From positions 1 through 64,000 of the forward strand of contig JAKUUM010000001.1 of assembly GCA_022447065.1 (NCBI GenBank): DNA of 64,000 bases, given 5' to 3'. The DNA comes from SAR86 cluster bacterium. GTDB lineage: Bacteria > Pseudomonadota > Gammaproteobacteria > Magnimaribacterales > Magnimaribacteraceae. The position numbers and the translations under genes are program-made. Of this stretch, positions 45,803 to 55,154 are shown in pieces (the first letter of the stretch is position 1; the number at the start of each line of letters is the position of its first letter). The notes below the pieces were generated by a model. That model saw nothing but the letters and a program-made list of their open reading frames with translations, made no database searches and was not told where the DNA came from.

Positions 45803-47013
45803 TTAACTAGGTCTTTAAGGTCAACTGATTGGTCGCAAAGGACATCTGAACTTATTTTTAACTTATTTGCAACCAGCTTTTTGGAAATTAAAAATTCTCT
45901 TGAATTATTGACTGAAGCTACGGCAATAAGTTCTCTTTTTTTGAAGTAAAAAAGCATAAAACTTCCTTCTGCTATAGAGCCTCTAGTTACAACTTCATCA
46001 TGATCTCCCGACAGTCCCACTATTTGTAACCTTTCATCATATTGGTCAGACCAAAACCATGGCACCTGATCATATTTCTCCGGTTTGCCAACTAACGAAA
46101 GGGCAACTGTTTTAGCCTGTTCTAATGCGTTATGTACAGATTCAAGTCTAAGGTTTTTATTTAAAGAAGGATTGGGATGATTGGTACAGTCTCCACAAGC
46201 AAATATGGAGGGGTCTTCTGTTCTTCCATATTCATCAACCAGTATGCCATTGTTACACTTTAATCCGGCTGACTTTGCAATTTCCTGATTTGGCAATATT
46301 CCAACTCCAATAATTACTCCATCAGCTTCAAGAACTTTTCCATTGGTGCAAATTATTCTTTCTACTTTGTTGTTTCCTTCAAATTTTTCTAAGGCTGCTT
46401 CCAAAATTATTTCAACACCCTTACGACGGTGCAAGGAATCAAAATACTTGGAAATAATCGGATCTACTGTCCTGTTCATAACGCGATCTCCCATTTCTAC
46501 TACAGCAACACTAAGGCCTTTTTTTATAGCTGTGGCAGCAACTTCAAGGCCTATATATCCAGCCCCAATAACTACAAGTTTTTTCCCAAATTTGAAATAT
46601 TCCTTAAGCTTGTTAGCTTCTTCTATGGTTCTTAGGTAGCTGATATTACTTAGATGAGAACCTTCTACATCTAATTTTCTAACTCTACTGCCGGTGGCAA
46701 GGACTAATTTTTCATAAGAAAGATTCCCTCCACGAGACAAATCAAGACTTTTCTTATTTCTGTCAATCGAAATTACTTGGGTGGAAGAAATTATTTTCAC
46801 ATCGTTTTGGTCAAAAAATTCTTTGGTTTTCATGTAGACCCTTTTAAGGGTAACTTCATCAGATAGATATTCTTTTGACAGAGGGGGGCGTTGGTAAGGA
46901 AGGTGCTTCTCTGCACCAACTAAAGTAATTTGGCCTTTAAATTTATTTCTGATTAAAGTTAATACACACTGAGCTGCAGATTGGCCTGTACCTACGATAA
47001 CTAAATTTTTCAT
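45799..47013 (-). CDS. Ferredoxin reductase-like FAD/NAD(P)-binding oxidoreductase
   Basis: Flavoprotein of the putidaredoxin/rubredoxin reductase family, 404 aa. VIVGTGQSAAQCVLTL (about 5-20) binds FAD, YQRPPLSKEYL is the family signature, VVIGAGYIGLEVAATA (about 147-162) binds NAD(P)H, and FACGDCTNH (about 273-281) is the second FAD contact. A C-terminal reductase domain follows (VPWFWSDQYDERLQIVG). It should pass electrons from NADH to a [2Fe-2S] ferredoxin of an oxygenase, but no ferredoxin or oxygenase gene adjoins it. Confidence 0.9.
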   Translation of the reverse strand: MKNLVIVGTGQSAAQCVLTLIRNKFKGQITLVGAEKHLPYQRPPLSKEYLSDEVTLKRVYMKTKEFFDQNDVKIISSTQVISIDRNKKSLDLSRGGNLSYEKLVLATGSRVRKLDVEGSHLSNISYLRTIEEANKLKEYFKFGKKLVVIGAGYIGLEVAATAIKKGLSVAVVEMGDRVMNRTVDPIISKYFDSLHRRKGVEIILEAALEKFEGNNKVERIICTNGKVLEADGVIIGVGILPNQEIAKSAGLKCNNGILVDEYGRTEDPSIFACGDCTNHPNPSLNKNLRLESVHNALEQAKTVALSLVGKPEKYDQVPWFWSDQYDERLQIVGLSGDHDEVVTRGSIAEGSFMLFYFKKRELIAVASVNNSREFLISKKLVANKLKISSDVLCDQSVDLKDLVK

Positions 47014-47088
47014 TATCAGAAAATTACTCGATTATTCCCCTAAATAGAAATAAAGTTTACATTTAAAATTAAATAAGTGAGGACTTAA

Positions 47089-47373
47089 ATGATAGGAATA
47101 ATTGCAACAATGAAAATTAAGGCAGGAACCAATGATAAATTTGAAGAAGTTGCTTCAAGATTGCAGAGTGCAGTTACTGAGAATGAGGCTGGTGTGGTTT
47201 ACTACGATTGGTACAAAGGCAAGGATGATACTACTTACGTTGTTCTAGAACGGTACGAATCTCAAGATGCATTAGATGCTCATGGGCAAACTGAACACAT
47301 GAAGACCATTGGCGGAGAAATGGGTCAGTACATGGCAGGTCGCCCAGAAGTTAGTATTCTTAAAAGTATTTGA
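47089..47373 (+). CDS. Putative quinol monooxygenase (ABM domain)
   Basis: 94-aa ferredoxin-like-fold protein with an antibiotic-biosynthesis-monooxygenase (ABM/YgiN) domain: IGIIATMKIKAGTNDKFEE at the start and YDWYKGKDDTTYVVLERYES (about 42-60, split) followed by HGQTEHMK. Such proteins can oxidise quinols without cofactor, but many have no known reaction. Single gene divergent from the flavoprotein; 2 nt separate its stop from that of the GFA-like gene. Confidence 0.85.
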   Translation: MIGIIATMKIKAGTNDKFEEVASRLQSAVTENEAGVVYYDWYKGKDDTTYVVLERYESQDALDAHGQTEHMKTIGGEMGQYMAGRPEVSILKSI

Positions 47374-47375
47374 AT

Positions 47376-47795
47376 TTAAGATTCTGGATTTTGGCTAAAG
47401 CTATGTAAACTTTCGTCGATTGGAGACCAATCTCTTGCCGTAGAACTCCAAAAATTTGAGGAAATCTTTAGCCAAGAAGAATCGTCTAAACTTCCAGCTT
47501 TAATAAACTTAACTCCTTGCATCTCCTCCACGAAGCTAATTAGTGGAGAGCCGCAAGATTCACAAAACCCTCTAGTCACGTGACCGCCATCGGTTCCTGT
47601 TACAGTAAAGAATTTAATATTTCCCACTATTTCCAACGCTTCTTCAGGCACTATGACAATTGTTGCTTTGCCTGATCCAGTAGATTTTTGACAATCTTTA
47701 CAATGACAGTGATGTGCTGAAATAACTGATGATTCATTAAAGTTATAATTGACAGCACCACAAAGACAACCACCTGTTTTTTTGTTTTCACTCAT
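47376..47795 (-). CDS. GFA-family (DUF636) zinc-binding protein
   Basis: 139-aa Mss4-like-fold protein related to glutathione-dependent formaldehyde-activating enzyme. Zinc ligands appear as GGCLCGAV (residues 8-15), HCHCKDC (about 29-35) and FCESCGSPL (about 77-85). Glutathione-linked or other small-molecule binding is possible; most members have no assigned reaction. It is 10 nt downstream of the stand-alone DUF1295 gene, probably in the same transcript. Confidence 0.88.
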   Translation of the reverse strand: MSENKKTGGCLCGAVNYNFNESSVISAHHCHCKDCQKSTGSGKATIVIVPEEALEIVGNIKFFTVTGTDGGHVTRGFCESCGSPLISFVEEMQGVKFIKAGSLDDSSWLKISSNFWSSTARDWSPIDESLHSFSQNPES

Positions 47796-47805
47796 TTTTT
47801 GTTCC

Positions 47806-48678
47806 TTAATTTTTTCGTTTAAACATCGGAATTAAAGCCGGTGTGATTTCCTTGTAAAGCTGATATTCAGGGTCTTCACCCCATTTTTTATCAGCTCTTG
47901 CTTCCAACATAGCTATTCCACTTATTTTAGTTAAGAGAATATAAACAAAAACTGGAGAAATCAAAGTAACTAACTGCCATCCTTCTAAAACTGGAAAAGC
48001 AATAATGGCTATTCCCAACCATAATGTGATTTCTCCAAAATAATTTGGATGTCTTGACAAAGACCATAGGCCCTCATTTATGAACTTATGTTGCTTCTCC
48101 TCTTTTAATTTAAATCTACTTTTCTGATTGTCAGCCACAACCTCAATAATGAATCCCTCCAACCATAAGCTAACTCCAATTATGGCAAACCACCCAAGAG
48201 GAACTATTTTAGCTGAAGTAATAGCGGCCAAGGCTGCAGCCACAGTAATAAAAACCCATAAGCCTCCGATGGTCCAAGTAAATAAAAACCACCAAAATTT
48301 AGTTTTCATAACAGTGAACCTATTATCTTTTCCCTCTCTTTTAACTCTCAGAAAAAGAAAAGAGCCAAGTCTTATTGCCCAAATAATTATAAGAATGCCA
48401 ATCAGTAGAGATCTGCTGTCTAAATCACTAAGTGCAAAGAAGGTAAAGAGTACTATAACAATGTAAGAAATAGAGCCGGTTAAATCAAAAAAGTGTTCGG
48501 TCTGATAAAAAAATGAAGGTATAAAAACGAACCAGTGCAAAATGAAACCTATCAAAGCGCAAATTGCAAAAAGAGGGTAACCGTTAAAGGATACAGAACC
48601 TGAGGAGCCTGCTAACGCTATGGCAGCTCCTAGAAGTAATGATATTAGGATAGATATTACTGATGCCGCATTACTCAC
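47806..48678 (-). CDS. DUF1295 membrane protein (stand-alone)
   Basis: Polytopic membrane protein, 290 aa, of the DUF1295 family. The signature LWSLSRHPNYFGEI is at about 205-218, with AIRLGSFLFLRVKREGKD near 100-117. It is the same family as the N-terminal half of the phosphatidylserine decarboxylase fusion at 26.5-28.1 kb, but lacks any decarboxylase part. The fold is shared with steroid 5-alpha-reductase and lipid/protein methyltransferases. Substrate unknown. It lies between an NAD-binding oxidoreductase gene (12 nt) and the GFA-like gene. Confidence 0.88.
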   Translation of the reverse strand: MSNAASVISILISLLLGAAIALAGSSGSVSFNGYPLFAICALIGFILHWFVFIPSFFYQTEHFFDLTGSISYIVIVLFTFFALSDLDSRSLLIGILIIIWAIRLGSFLFLRVKREGKDNRFTVMKTKFWWFLFTWTIGGLWVFITVAAALAAITSAKIVPLGWFAIIGVSLWLEGFIIEVVADNQKSRFKLKEEKQHKFINEGLWSLSRHPNYFGEITLWLGIAIIAFPVLEGWQLVTLISPVFVYILLTKISGIAMLEARADKKWGEDPEYQLYKEITPALIPMFKRKN

Positions 48679-48690
48679 ATAAGATCCCTC

Positions 48691-49509
48691 TTAATTTAAA
48701 ATTTTCTTTATAACGTTTTCTACAATAACTTTTTCTTCAGAGTCTTTGAAATCAGCCATTCTTTTATAAATTTCCGAAGAAGCCCTATGAAAGCCTTCAG
48801 GAAGCTCAGCATCTAGAAAAGTTTTAGCTATTTCTAACATCTCTCCTTCAAACCTCCAAGCCTTACTAGCGGTTCCACTAGCAGTAGATTCACTTCTTTC
48901 TTTAAGTCCAGGTTGTGAAATTTCCCATTCTTCCATCAGCGATTCTTCAATACCATATTTTTTGGCCAAGGCTCGAATGGACAGAATTAGTGCAGAGGAT
49001 CCTTTAGTGTAAGCCGCATAGCTCATCTTTAATGCTGAAGCTGAATTCTTCATACTTCTTGCATCTACTAACGAGTCTTTGAACCAACTTACAACCTCTT
49101 CAGAGCATTTTCCAGAAAGATATAACCTAGTAGACCCCTTTTCCCAAGCTGGAGGTCCAATTATGCCGCCATCCACAAACCTCGGCCCTACTATCTCTTG
49201 TATTTTTGACGCTGTACTAGGAGCAATGGCGTTTGCGTCAATGTAAATACCTTTAAACCCCATCTCTTTAACTGAAAGAGCAACTTCAATTGCTACTGTT
49301 GGTGGGCAAATTGTAATTACATGATCGCAGTAAGTAACTGCTTTTTTTAAACTGAGCTTATCTACAAATTTATTTCCAGTAGCCCTATTTTTGGTGTCTT
49401 TACTTCGGTTTTGACTTACCCACACTACTTCATGTTTATTTGATACTAAGGCTGACCCAATAGAAGCACCCATTTCCCCTGGGTGAAGAAGCAAAACTTT
49501 TTGAATCAT
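48691..49509 (-). CDS. NAD(P)-binding dehydrogenase of 6-phosphogluconate/DUF1932 type
   Basis: Beta-hydroxyacid dehydrogenase-like protein, 272 aa. The N-terminal Rossmann domain has an unusual loop (LLHPGEMGASIGSAL, about 7-21, with HPGEMG in place of GxGxMG), then DANAIAP and DGGIIGPPAW, and a C-terminal DUF1932 domain with the catalytic-type lysine in ALKMSYAAYTKGSSAL. The reaction is unknown. Divergent from apt, whose chosen start is 62 nt away. Confidence 0.85.
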   Translation of the reverse strand: MIQKVLLLHPGEMGASIGSALVSNKHEVVWVSQNRSKDTKNRATGNKFVDKLSLKKAVTYCDHVITICPPTVAIEVALSVKEMGFKGIYIDANAIAPSTASKIQEIVGPRFVDGGIIGPPAWEKGSTRLYLSGKCSEEVVSWFKDSLVDARSMKNSASALKMSYAAYTKGSSALILSIRALAKKYGIEESLMEEWEISQPGLKERSESTASGTASKAWRFEGEMLEIAKTFLDAELPEGFHRASSEIYKRMADFKDSEEKVIVENVIKKILN

Positions 49510-49571
49510 GTTTGATAGTATTATTTATTCAAAAACAATTGTCGTGCACAAATGTAAGGATTTACACACTA

Positions 49572-50087
49572 ATGAACCTGAAAGATTATATACATTCAAT
49601 ACAAGATTGGCCTAGTAAGGGAGTTAACTATAAGGACATAACCCCCTTACTATCTAATCCCCAAGCTTTTCAACTAAGTATAAAAGGGATGGTGGATTTA
49701 ATAGAGAGCAAAACAGCAATGGTAGCTGGAATTGATGCAAGAGGATTTATATTTGCTTCTGCAATTGCACAAAAACTAGGGTTAGGAATGCTTCTATTAA
49801 GAAAGTCTGGAAAACTTCCTCCTCCCAAAATAACTTTTAAGTATGAACTTGAGTACGGTTCTGATGAGTTAGAAATCAAGCAAGTTCAAAAGAAAGATAC
49901 AGAAATTATTTTAGTGGACGACATTGTGGCAACTGGGGGAACAATATCTGCAGCTTGTGATTTGTGCATAAAAGCAGGTTACTCAGTTAAACAGGCAATA
50001 GTTTTAATAGATTTAGTGAAAATACACGCGGAGAACTTTGTTCTTTCCAACGGTATAAAAATAGACAGCTTGATTAAGCTAGATTAA
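49572..50087 (+). CDS. apt: Adenine phosphoribosyltransferase
   Basis: Makes AMP from adenine and PRPP; 171 aa from the ATG at 49572. The start is chosen because MNLKDYIHSIQDWPSKGV matches the family N-terminus; the open frame upstream to 49512 adds atypical residues. The PRPP motif is ILVDDIVATGGT (about 115-126) and the flexible-loop region is LPPPKITFKYELEYGSD (about 76-92). It is convergent with, and overlaps by 9 nt, an MTA/SAH nucleosidase gene that would release adenine. Confidence 0.95.
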   Translation: MNLKDYIHSIQDWPSKGVNYKDITPLLSNPQAFQLSIKGMVDLIESKTAMVAGIDARGFIFASAIAQKLGLGMLLLRKSGKLPPPKITFKYELEYGSDELEIKQVQKKDTEIILVDDIVATGGTISAACDLCIKAGYSVKQAIVLIDLVKIHAENFVLSNGIKIDSLIKLD

Positions 50088-50642
50088 ATTATTTTTTAGA
50101 TATCCAGAAAATGTCTTGCCCGCTTCTTTGACTTTTTCACTAAAATTTACAGCTGCTCCATCATCAGCGAAATCAGAAATATATTTAAAACAAGCAAAGG
50201 GAATGGATTCCAAGTAACAGACTTTAGCTATGGCATAGGCTTCCATGTCGACTACATCTGCTTTCAAGCCAATCTCAGATTCAACAAAAGAATCACCTGT
50301 GGCACAGGTTAAATTCATATTGATGGTGTTTATAGGGTGATCAGGTATTTCAATTATTTTAGGAGGGTCATTTTCATATGGAGTTTGTCCCAAGTCCGTT
50401 CCCAGAGGTCTAGAATCCATATCACGCTGAATAAAATATTTACAGTCAATCAAACCGGAAATGTTCTTTTTTAAGGAACCAGCAGTACCGAAATTGATAA
50501 TTAGATCTGGTTTTTTATCCCTGATTGTTTTTAAAGCTGATAAAGCTGCATTTATCTTACCTACTCCCGTTAGGATAATTTCATACTTTGTGTCCAATGA
50601 ATGAGTTTCTGGCTCAATTGCAGACAAGATTATCGCTTTCAT
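50079..50642 (-). CDS. MTA/SAH nucleosidase-like protein
   Basis: Purine-nucleoside-phosphorylase/nucleosidase-fold protein, 187 aa from the ATG at 50642 (MKAIILSAIEPE; an upstream ATG at 50660 is also open). INFGTAGSL (about 50-58), the substrate motif DVVDMEAYAIAK and the catalytic aspartate in KYISDFADDGA are in place. It is shorter than E. coli Pfs (232 aa), as in several compact nucleosidases. Likely releases adenine from methylthioadenosine and/or S-adenosylhomocysteine, feeding Apt and the SAM cycle of which metX is part. Confidence 0.85.
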   Translation of the reverse strand: MKAIILSAIEPETHSLDTKYEIILTGVGKINAALSALKTIRDKKPDLIINFGTAGSLKKNISGLIDCKYFIQRDMDSRPLGTDLGQTPYENDPPKIIEIPDHPINTINMNLTCATGDSFVESEIGLKADVVDMEAYAIAKVCYLESIPFACFKYISDFADDGAAVNFSEKVKEAGKTFSGYLKNNLI

Positions 50643-50722
50643 TAAAAGGTTTTGGAGCAACGAAGTACAATGGCTTGATTATACAAGGAAGCTTCAATTT
50701 GTTGCCAAAAAGGGGGTTAATT

Positions 50723-50986
50723 ATGCTTGAGTTCAATTTATTTAATGTAGCGCAATTTTTAGATCAGGGACTAGCAATTTTAGGAACATTTTTGCTAACA
50801 AGTTTGAGTGCAAGAACAAGAATGTATGGTTTTATAGTTTTCTTGTTGTTAAATATACCCAGCGTTTATCTGTTAGTGGTAACAGAACTGTGGTGGATAT
50901 TGGTTGTTACACCTGTTTGGTTATACCTTAACTACAGGGGTTGGATAAATAATTATCGAGAGTCCAAAAGACTAGCTCAAATTTAG
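50723..50986 (+). CDS. Small membrane protein, 87 aa
   Basis: Starting at the ATG at 50723, which has an AGGGGG ribosome site 7 nt upstream, the product has three hydrophobic stretches (around residues 13-28, 35-54 and 57-72) and ends [14 protein letters not shown]. The frame is open further upstream, but that part overlaps the nucleosidase start and looks non-coding. A resemblance to part of PnuC-type transporters was considered but is too weak. Unknown function. Its stop shares TTAG with the FadB-like gene. Confidence 0.65.
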   Translation: MLEFNLFNVAQFLDQGLAILGTFLLTSLSARTRMYGFIVFLLLNIPSVYLLVVTELWWILVVTPVWLYLNYRGWINNYRESKRLAQI

Positions 50987-53058
50987 ACGAAAATATTAAT
51001 ATTTTCATTTACTACCTTCTCTAAATAAGAAGATGGCTTGAATTCTGACCCCAATTCTTGCTCCATCTTTTTTAACCAGTCTAGGATCTTATCAAAACCA
51101 ACCAAGCTGCCGTAGAACATGGGTCCACCCTCATAGGCAGGCCATCCGTAACCATTTATCCAAACAATATCAATATCGCTTGCCCTAATAGCCATGCCTT
51201 CTTCTAAAATTTTAAAACCTTCATTAATCATTGGGTATAAGCATCTTTCTAGTATTTCTTCTTTACTGATGTCTCTGAGTCTAATTTGTTTTGCTTCAGC
51301 AAATTTTCTAATAATGGCCTCAACTTCAGGGTCGGGAGATTTATTTCTATTTTCATCATAAAGATAGAAACCTTTTCCAGATTTTTGGCCTAAACGACCA
51401 GACTCGCAAAGAATGTCTCTTAAAGTTTCTCCTTTAGAAGTTTCTTTATTCCATCCTATATCCAGACCCGCAAGATCAGACATAGCAAAAGGACCCATGG
51501 GAAACCCAAAATTGAATAAGGCATCATCAATATCCCAAGGCAGGGCTCCCTCTAGAATTAATTTGTTAGCTTCTCTTTGTCTCTGACCCAGAATTCTATT
51601 TCCCACAAATCCTGGACAAACACCTACTACGGCAGCTATCTTGCCAATTTTTTTGGCTATAGCCATTGAGCTGGCTACTATCGATTTAGAAGTTTTTTCT
51701 CCTCTAACAATCTCTAACAGCTTCATTACATTGGCTGGACTAAAAAAATGAAGACCTATAACATCTTCAGGTCTTTTCGTCTCAGCGGCTATCTCATTTA
51801 CATTAAGAGCAGAAGTATTGGAAGCAAGGATTGTTCCCGCCTTAGAAATGCCGTCGAGCTTTCGAAATATCTCTTTTTTCAAAGCCATGTTTTCAAAAAC
51901 AGCCTCAATAATCAGGTCCTGAGAATTCAATGTATCAAGAGATAGTTCGCCGGTAATCAAAGCCATCCTGGTTTCAACATCTTCCATGGAGATTCTTCCT
52001 TTATTAGCAGTGTTCTCATAATTCTTTTTTATGATCGCTAAGCCCCTATCCAAACGTTCTTGGTTTTGTTCAATGATGGTTACCGGTATGCCGACATTGG
52101 CAAAGTTCATGGATATTCCTCCGCCCATGGTACCTGCTCCTATTACACCAACTGAGTTAACTTCAATTAATTCGGTTTCAGATGGAATGTCAGGAATTTT
52201 ATTGACCAGTCTCTCGGCAAAAAATACGTACCTCTGAGCCGCTGACTGGCTGCCGGTTACAAGTTTAGTAAAAAGTTCTCTCTCAACTTTTATTCCTTCT
52301 TCGAAGGGTTTATTAACTGCAGCTTCAATACATTGGATATTGTATTCTGGAGCTAAAAACCCCCTGGTTCTTCTAGCTATGGATTTTCTAAAATCTGCGA
52401 ACAAAGCATGATTACCCTTGTCTGCTTTGATGTTTTCTTCGTTTTCTTTAACTTTAACTAGGGGCCTATTCTCTTTTACTATGGTTGAAGCAAATTTAAT
52501 TGCGTCTTCCAATAAACTATCCTCGTTGGCCATTTCATCAATTAAACCCATTTCAAGACATTCTTTAGCTGGCACGTGTTCTCCAGAAGTAACCATTTGA
52601 AGGGCCTTTTGAGCTCCCACTACTCTAGGAAGCCTTTGGGTTCCTCCTGCACCAGGAAGTAGCCCGAGTTTAACTTCAGGAAGACCACATTTCGCTGATG
52701 GTATTGCAATTCGGTAATGACAGGTAAGAGCTACTTCCAATCCTCCACCCAGAGCAGTTCCATGTATGGCGGATATGATTGGTTTGGAAGAATTTTCTAT
52801 CATGTCCAGAACTTCAAAAAGGGATGGACCTTTAGGTGCTTGTCCAAATTCAGTAATGTCCGCTCCAGCGATAAAGGTCCTGCCTTCACATATCAACACA
52901 ACTGCTTTGACGTTATCATCTTCCGTCGTTTGTTTTACGCCTACATGCAATCCTTCTCTAACTTTAGCTGAAAGGGCATTAACAGGAGGAGAATTTAAGG
53001 TTAAGACAGCTATGTTGGAATTAACTTCTAAATTGGTAACTTCATTAATAGCAGGCAT
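50983..53058 (-). CDS. FadB/EHHADH-like enoyl-CoA hydratase/3-hydroxyacyl-CoA dehydrogenase
   Basis: Bifunctional beta-oxidation enzyme, 691 aa. The N-terminal crotonase domain has [10 protein letters not shown] (oxyanion hole, about 61-70) and both catalytic glutamates (GGGLEVAL and GLPEVKLG). The middle Rossmann domain is [18 protein letters not shown] (about 301-318), with [17 protein letters not shown] and the C-terminal 3HCDH domains ([20 protein letters not shown]). It is shorter than E. coli FadB and closer to the peroxisomal bifunctional type. No thiolase gene adjoins. It hydrates enoyl-CoA and oxidises 3-hydroxyacyl-CoA. Confidence 0.92.
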   Translation of the reverse strand: MPAINEVTNLEVNSNIAVLTLNSPPVNALSAKVREGLHVGVKQTTEDDNVKAVVLICEGRTFIAGADITEFGQAPKGPSLFEVLDMIENSSKPIISAIHGTALGGGLEVALTCHYRIAIPSAKCGLPEVKLGLLPGAGGTQRLPRVVGAQKALQMVTSGEHVPAKECLEMGLIDEMANEDSLLEDAIKFASTIVKENRPLVKVKENEENIKADKGNHALFADFRKSIARRTRGFLAPEYNIQCIEAAVNKPFEEGIKVERELFTKLVTGSQSAAQRYVFFAERLVNKIPDIPSETELIEVNSVGVIGAGTMGGGISMNFANVGIPVTIIEQNQERLDRGLAIIKKNYENTANKGRISMEDVETRMALITGELSLDTLNSQDLIIEAVFENMALKKEIFRKLDGISKAGTILASNTSALNVNEIAAETKRPEDVIGLHFFSPANVMKLLEIVRGEKTSKSIVASSMAIAKKIGKIAAVVGVCPGFVGNRILGQRQREANKLILEGALPWDIDDALFNFGFPMGPFAMSDLAGLDIGWNKETSKGETLRDILCESGRLGQKSGKGFYLYDENRNKSPDPEVEAIIRKFAEAKQIRLRDISKEEILERCLYPMINEGFKILEEGMAIRASDIDIVWINGYGWPAYEGGPMFYGSLVGFDKILDWLKKMEQELGSEFKPSSYLEKVVNENINIFV

Positions 53059-53340
53059 ATTTGCTCCGTTTATCTTGTAAAGAAAACATACTCTAGCCTA
53101 TGATGCTTCTAAATTAAATATGCATATAAAGAATTCTACTTCTATTGAAAAACTTGTCCCCGAAGATGAGCGGGTGAACAGCTGGTGGTATAAACCTTGG
53201 ATTAGATACCCACATGCCTAAGACCTATCTAGGACCAATGATAAAGCCCTTTAAGTAGAGTTAAAGTAGCCTTAAAAAAGTACATAGCCACTTAAGAAGC
53301 GGTCAGGTACTATTCTCTATGCAAACATCTGGAAATATTC
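53059..53340. other. Longest gene-poor stretch (282 bp)
   Basis: Between the divergent FadB-like and CPBP protease genes. It must hold their promoters. The one small plus-strand frame (53120-53221) is listed separately. It also holds a 13-base match to the conserved 16S rRNA segment GGATTAGATACCC at 53199-53211, judged accidental. No terminator, repeat or operator was recognised. Confidence 0.5.
53120..53221 (+). CDS. Possible 33-aa peptide, weak
   Basis: ATG-started frame in the gap upstream of the CPBP protease gene: it begins MHIKNSTSIEKLVPEDE and ends in an aromatic-rich tail (SWWYKPWIRYPHA). The tail looks protein-like, but there is no good ribosome site and no known family. It may be a remnant of a lost gene or a chance frame. 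Confidence 0.22.
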   Translation: MHIKNSTSIEKLVPEDERVNSWWYKPWIRYPHA

Positions 53341-54057
53341 ATGGACGTACAATCCGACTCAAAGCCCTTTAATCCTTGGTGGGCTATCATTTTGGTTTTA
53401 TTGGCATTTAATGTTCTGCCTGTTCCTTTTTACCTTATTCTTCAATCGATAGGCGGTGATTGGCTCATGCAAAATCCCGTAGAGGTGGAAGTACTTTCTT
53501 TTTCTACACCAATGTATCCCGTGTTGGATAATCTCAATTCGGTAATAGCAGCACCCTTGATCGTTTGGTTCTTGTACTGGCGTATGCAAAAGCGTAATTT
53601 GAACCTTTCTAGAGAATTAGGGCTTCAATCAGTCACGGCTCAAATCGCAGGCTTGTCTGTAATACTATATGGAATCTTTGCAGTAATAGAGCATTTCTAC
53701 GGGACTTACTTTGACGTTCAAATGCCGGAAGCATTCATTCAATTTATTCTGTCTACTCCTACATGGTTGGCTCTGCTAAGTCTGGTGGTTGCGGCACCGA
53801 TAATGGAGGAATTTATTTTTAGAGGCTTTCTTTTTTCGCAATTAAGGAATACAAGACTTGGAGGATGGGGCGCAATAATCACAACCAGTTTTCTTTGGAC
53901 AGTAATTCATATTCAGTACGAACCAATGATCCTTTACTTACTGTTTATTTTCGGCATCTTGTTGGGCTACTTAAGATACAAATACAATTCTTTATATCTG
54001 GTGATTGGCATTCATGCTCTGAATAATACGATCCCATTCATCTTCGGTTTCGAGTAA
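53341..54057 (+). CDS. CPBP-family intramembrane glutamic protease
   Basis: Integral membrane protein, 238 aa, with the CPBP (Abi/Rce1-like) motifs: EEFIFRG (residues 156-162, the EExxxR motif), the histidine in FLWTVIHIQYEP (H190) and HALNN near 226. It could cleave membrane-bound peptides or prenylated/bacteriocin-like substrates; the target is unknown. No ABC transporter or peptide gene adjoins it. Stand-alone, 105 bp before the GNAT pair. Confidence 0.88.
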   Translation: MDVQSDSKPFNPWWAIILVLLAFNVLPVPFYLILQSIGGDWLMQNPVEVEVLSFSTPMYPVLDNLNSVIAAPLIVWFLYWRMQKRNLNLSRELGLQSVTAQIAGLSVILYGIFAVIEHFYGTYFDVQMPEAFIQFILSTPTWLALLSLVVAAPIMEEFIFRGFLFSQLRNTRLGGWGAIITTSFLWTVIHIQYEPMILYLLFIFGILLGYLRYKYNSLYLVIGIHALNNTIPFIFGFE

Positions 54058-54161
54058 AAACAACTTCAATCAGCGGGCAACTGGGCTACGATTTATTCAG
54101 CTTTTTGTAAGGAATAGACCTACTCAAGAGCTCATTCAAGGTCTTTTATTTCTTGGAGGCC

Positions 54162-55154
54162 ATGACACTTGATAGCTTTAAAGTGTATTATTTCCATGTG
54201 TTAGATATTATAAGTTTCAATAGTTCTGAAGAGCATTTTGCCTTGTTAGTCAGTTTACAAGATGCTCTCTGGCCTGACCCCTGGAAGAATTGGGAGTCTG
54301 TTGAGATGTGCCGCTACCATGCGGAATTAATACCGGCTAAATGTAAAGCTCATCTGGATTTTATTAGACACGAAGGAAATGTAATTGGTTGGGGAGCAAC
54401 TCATCACGACCCATGGGCCTTTGATCCAAATCTTTTAGATTCCACTCTAACAATACCTCAAGAAGATAAATACTTAGACTGTGCTCAGCAGTATCTGGAA
54501 CTTCAGATTGAAACGGCAAGAAAGATGAAAGCTAAGGTTTTCCGTGCTTGGTCAGATTCAGGCAGTAATTGGTTTAAAAACTTTTATACCAAGAATGGAT
54601 TTGAAATATCCCTTATAGAATATATATCTGAACTTAATTTAGACAAGTTCTTTATTGATGCCTTTGAATCCTCAGTATCCAGATTTGAAAAAAACGCTTA
54701 TGTTATTTCAAGCCTTCAAGAGCTAAAAAAATTAAATGCTGACTGGGAAACAAAGATGTTCGATCTTTGGAAAAGGATTGAACAAGATGTTCCAAGTGAT
54801 CTAGTTTTAGATCTTGATTTTGATTTATGGAAATCCAGTATATTTTGTCCTTGGTTTAAAGAAGAGGATGTTTACATTGTTGTGGATGGTGACAAATGGG
54901 TGGCACTATCTACTTATGCAAGATCGCTTCGGTCTAACGATAAAATTTCTACAGATCTTACTGGTGTATTACCGGAATACCGGCGTCAAGGCATTTGCAG
55001 TGCGGTAAAGATCCATGCTCTGAAAGACCTTAAAAAGAAAGGGTTTAAAGCGGTACTTACAGGAAATGAAGAGAACAACCCCATGTTTCAAATTAATTTG
55101 ATGTTAGGCTTTAAAAAAGTTGGTGAAGAATTCGGTTGTAAACTCACCTTGTGA
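54162..55154 (+). CDS. GNAT-type acetyltransferase, two-domain
   Basis: 330 aa from the ATG at 54162; a TTG at 54153 is also possible. The C-terminal half has a clear GNAT acetyl-CoA motif (TDLTGVLPEYRRQGICSAVK, about 266-285) and the NPMFQINLMLGFKKVG ending. The N-terminal half (about 30-165) looks like a diverged second GNAT copy, with WGATHHDPW and NWFKNFYTKNGFE. Acceptor unknown; such tandem GNATs often modify small molecules or antibiotics. The next GNAT gene starts inside its stop codon. Confidence 0.8.
   Translation: MTLDSFKVYYFHVLDIISFNSSEEHFALLVSLQDALWPDPWKNWESVEMCRYHAELIPAKCKAHLDFIRHEGNVIGWGATHHDPWAFDPNLLDSTLTIPQEDKYLDCAQQYLELQIETARKMKAKVFRAWSDSGSNWFKNFYTKNGFEISLIEYISELNLDKFFIDAFESSVSRFEKNAYVISSLQELKKLNADWETKMFDLWKRIEQDVPSDLVLDLDFDLWKSSIFCPWFKEEDVYIVVDGDKWVALSTYARSLRSNDKISTDLTGVLPEYRRQGICSAVKIHALKDLKKKGFKAVLTGNEENNPMFQINLMLGFKKVGEEFGCKLTL

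Noticed and set aside
52031-53080. Plus-strand ORFs opposite the FadB-like gene
   Set aside because: Compositionally they are mirror frames of the crotonase and dehydrogenase domains, with no domain of their own.
53199-53211. 13-base match to the universal 16S rRNA segment GGATTAGATACCC
   Set aside because: No rRNA sequence extends on either side, and the bases also read as part of a short peptide frame. Treated as coincidence.
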